The notes under the pieces are model-generated. The model was not told where the DNA came from and searched no databases. It worked only from the letters and a program-made list of their open reading frames with translations. From Nitrospinota bacterium (GTDB taxonomy: Bacteria; Nitrospinota_A; UBA7883; JACRLM01): a stretch of DNA of 23,419 bases. Shown here piece by piece: positions 23,381 through 23,419 of the stretch (positions within the stretch are counted from its first letter, which is position 1; every line of letters begins with the position of its first letter). The DNA is taken from contig JADGAO010000020.1 in the NCBI GenBank assembly GCA_015231995.1, positions 1 to 23,419 of the forward strand. Reading direction: 5' to 3'. A program made the translations under genes and the position numbers.

Positions 23381-23419
23381 CACTAGCATATCCTTATATG
23401 ATTGTGTTTGACGCTTGAC

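Overview
Organism and setting. No rRNA, tRNA or other taxonomic marker was seen, so lineage is only a guess. The window has moderate GC and carries a 2-Cys peroxiredoxin, a very large membrane-fused spermidine-synthase-like protein, a secreted c-type cytochrome followed by a b-type cytochrome, and palindrome-rich intergenic repeats. This fits a Gram-negative, respiring bacterium of the broad Desulfobacterota/Nitrospinota/Proteobacteria type.

Layout. (1) 1-4152 is chromosomal: a peroxiredoxin gene with related repeat units on both sides, then the membrane/spermidine-synthase-like gene, then half of a palindromic repeat. (2) 4153-21373 looks like an integrated genomic island. It is bounded by a 12-bp direct repeat (CCCCTTGTCAGG) that lies inside the chromosomal repeat, and TGGGTAGCA arm-type sites lie inside both ends. 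The right end carries a P4-type tyrosine integrase gene that appears broken by an internal deletion plus frameshift. (3) 21374-23419 is chromosomal again: the other half of the palindromic repeat, a repeat-rich spacer, and a cytochrome b / cytochrome c pair on the minus strand.

Inside the island. The left arm reads rightward: a DUF669-like (putative ssDNA-binding) protein, a family-A DNA polymerase with 3'-5' exonuclease but no 5' nuclease, a small serine recombinase, and a 63-aa protein of unknown function. The right arm reads leftward: the integrase remnant overlapping an unknown 261-aa gene, an AlpA-like regulator or excisionase, a second DUF669-like protein, and a DUF3987 helicase/primase-like protein split into two overlapping ORFs, ending at a strong terminator. 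Together these look like a phage- or plasmid-type replication set. In the centre (8729-16278, minus strand) is a compact five-gene cluster with a clear sigma70-type promoter: a 57-aa basic protein, a Schlafen AlbA_2 protein, a beta-class (type III Mod-like) DNA methyltransferase with a PKD-like C-terminus, a NYN/PIN-like nuclease, and a type III Res-like helicase-nuclease with a C-terminal segment bearing a HEPN-type R-x5-H motif. The last two genes have a separate promoter-like sequence and an attenuator-like hairpin in front of them.

Interpretation. The most interesting unit is this central cluster: a restriction-modification core combined with two possible RNA-targeting activities (NYN and HEPN-like) and an AlbA_2 protein, carried on an element with its own replication genes. 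It is best read as a composite anti-phage defence locus. All functions are inferred from motifs and context; nothing here was searched against databases.
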